Part shown: positions 63,838 to 64,000 of the stretch, piece by piece
Numbering within the stretch: the first letter of the stretch is position 1
Layout: each line of letters opens with the position of its first letter
Assembly: GCF_000799465.1 (NCBI RefSeq)
Contig: NZ_JUGU01000001.1
Span: 1,798,001 to 1,862,000, forward strand
Direction of reading: 5' to 3'
Source: Psychroserpens sp. Hel_I_66
Lineage (GTDB): Bacteria; Bacteroidota; Bacteroidia; Flavobacteriales; Flavobacteriaceae
Length of the DNA stretch: 64,000 nucleotides
Translations under genes and position numbers: made by a program
Notes under the pieces: generated by a model
What the model was told of the DNA's origin: nothing
The model's database searches: none
Seen by the model: only the letters and a program-made list of their open reading frames with translations

Positions 63838-64000
63838 TTATGCTTCTGCAATAACTTCAAAAGTTAAATCTACAGTTACAGATCTATGTAATCTAATTGC
63901 AGCTTCGTACTGTCCTAAACGTTTGATGTTACCACCAACAATAGAGATAAATTTCTTATCTATATCGTGACCTTCGTTTTTAAGTGCGTTTGCTAAATCC
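63838..64000 (-). CDS. rplI: 50S ribosomal protein L9 (3' part; 5' end outside the window)
   Basis: Partial gene: the last 53 codons, ending SVTVDLTFEVIAEA. Readable segments are HDIDKKFISIVGGNIKRLGQYEAAIRLH, typical of the L9 C-terminal domain. L9 stabilises the L1 stalk base of the 50S subunit. The frame runs off the right edge; upstream partners such as rpsR and rpsF would lie beyond. Confidence 0.93.
   Translation of the reverse strand, partial: DLANALKNEGHDIDKKFISIVGGNIKRLGQYEAAIRLHRSVTVDLTFEVIAEA

Noticed and set aside
1..64000. CRISPR array, insertion sequence or rRNA operon
   Set aside because: No regularly spaced direct repeats with unique spacers, no transposase with terminal repeats and no rRNA were seen; the repeats at 1938-13083 are palindromic sites around genes.

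Overview
The window looks like chromosome from a marine or host-associated member of the Flavobacteriaceae (Bacteroidota). It is AT-rich, has SusC/SusD and other TonB-dependent receptors, Por/type IX secretion C-terminal sorting domains, LytTR and TPR-histidine-kinase regulators, flavobacterial-style promoters (TTTG / TAnnTTTG) and typical flavobacterial HisS and L9 proteins. Species cannot be named from this sequence.

Layout. (1) 1-1910: the truncated end of a tyrosine recombinase plus two small accessory genes. (2) About 1938-14140: six gene cassettes, all genes on the minus strand, separated by 130-200 bp imperfect palindromes that behave like integron attC sites. The start of each cassette is complementary to the inner arm of its own site, stop codons abut the sites, leaders are about 17-45 bp, and there is room for promoters almost nowhere. 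Cargo includes a DRT3-type double reverse-transcriptase defence system with a candidate ncRNA, a single-chain SIR2-APAZ-Argonaute (SPARSA-like) with a DUF6236-like partner, and five genes of unknown function. No IntI-type integrase is visible. (3) 14588-24383: a type I restriction-modification locus (hsdM, hsdS, hsdR) with an AbiE toxin-antitoxin pair spliced between hsdM and hsdS, plus a PD-(D/E)XK-like protein and a PLD-family protein. (4) 24595-30697: a small secreted peptide and a membrane/TonB/S41 protease/DCC cluster. (5) 31225-35125: a TPR histidine kinase, its response regulator, a small lipoprotein and a LytTR regulator with a degenerate receiver. (6) 35390-35431: the 3' half of a tRNA-Met(CAT). 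Its position and orientation fit the far attachment site of a tRNA-integrated island that begins left of the window, so regions 1-5 are probably one defence-rich genomic island of more than 35 kb.

To the right lies a polysaccharide utilization locus (35792-52304): a membrane-spanning sensor/regulator, SusC, SusD, a GH144-like glucoamylase-family enzyme, GH3, two repeat-built putative glycan-binding proteins and a T9SS-secreted GH144-like enzyme with a discoidin domain. GH144 plus GH3 suggests beta-1,2-glucan as substrate (inference). The end holds a 2009-residue T9SS surface protein, hisS, an ABC permease, an AraC/GyrI-like regulator, a DUF6495-like gene and the 3' end of rplI.

The most interesting system is the integron-like cassette array carrying anti-phage genes. 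All calls come from reading the sequence; no database search or folding program was run.
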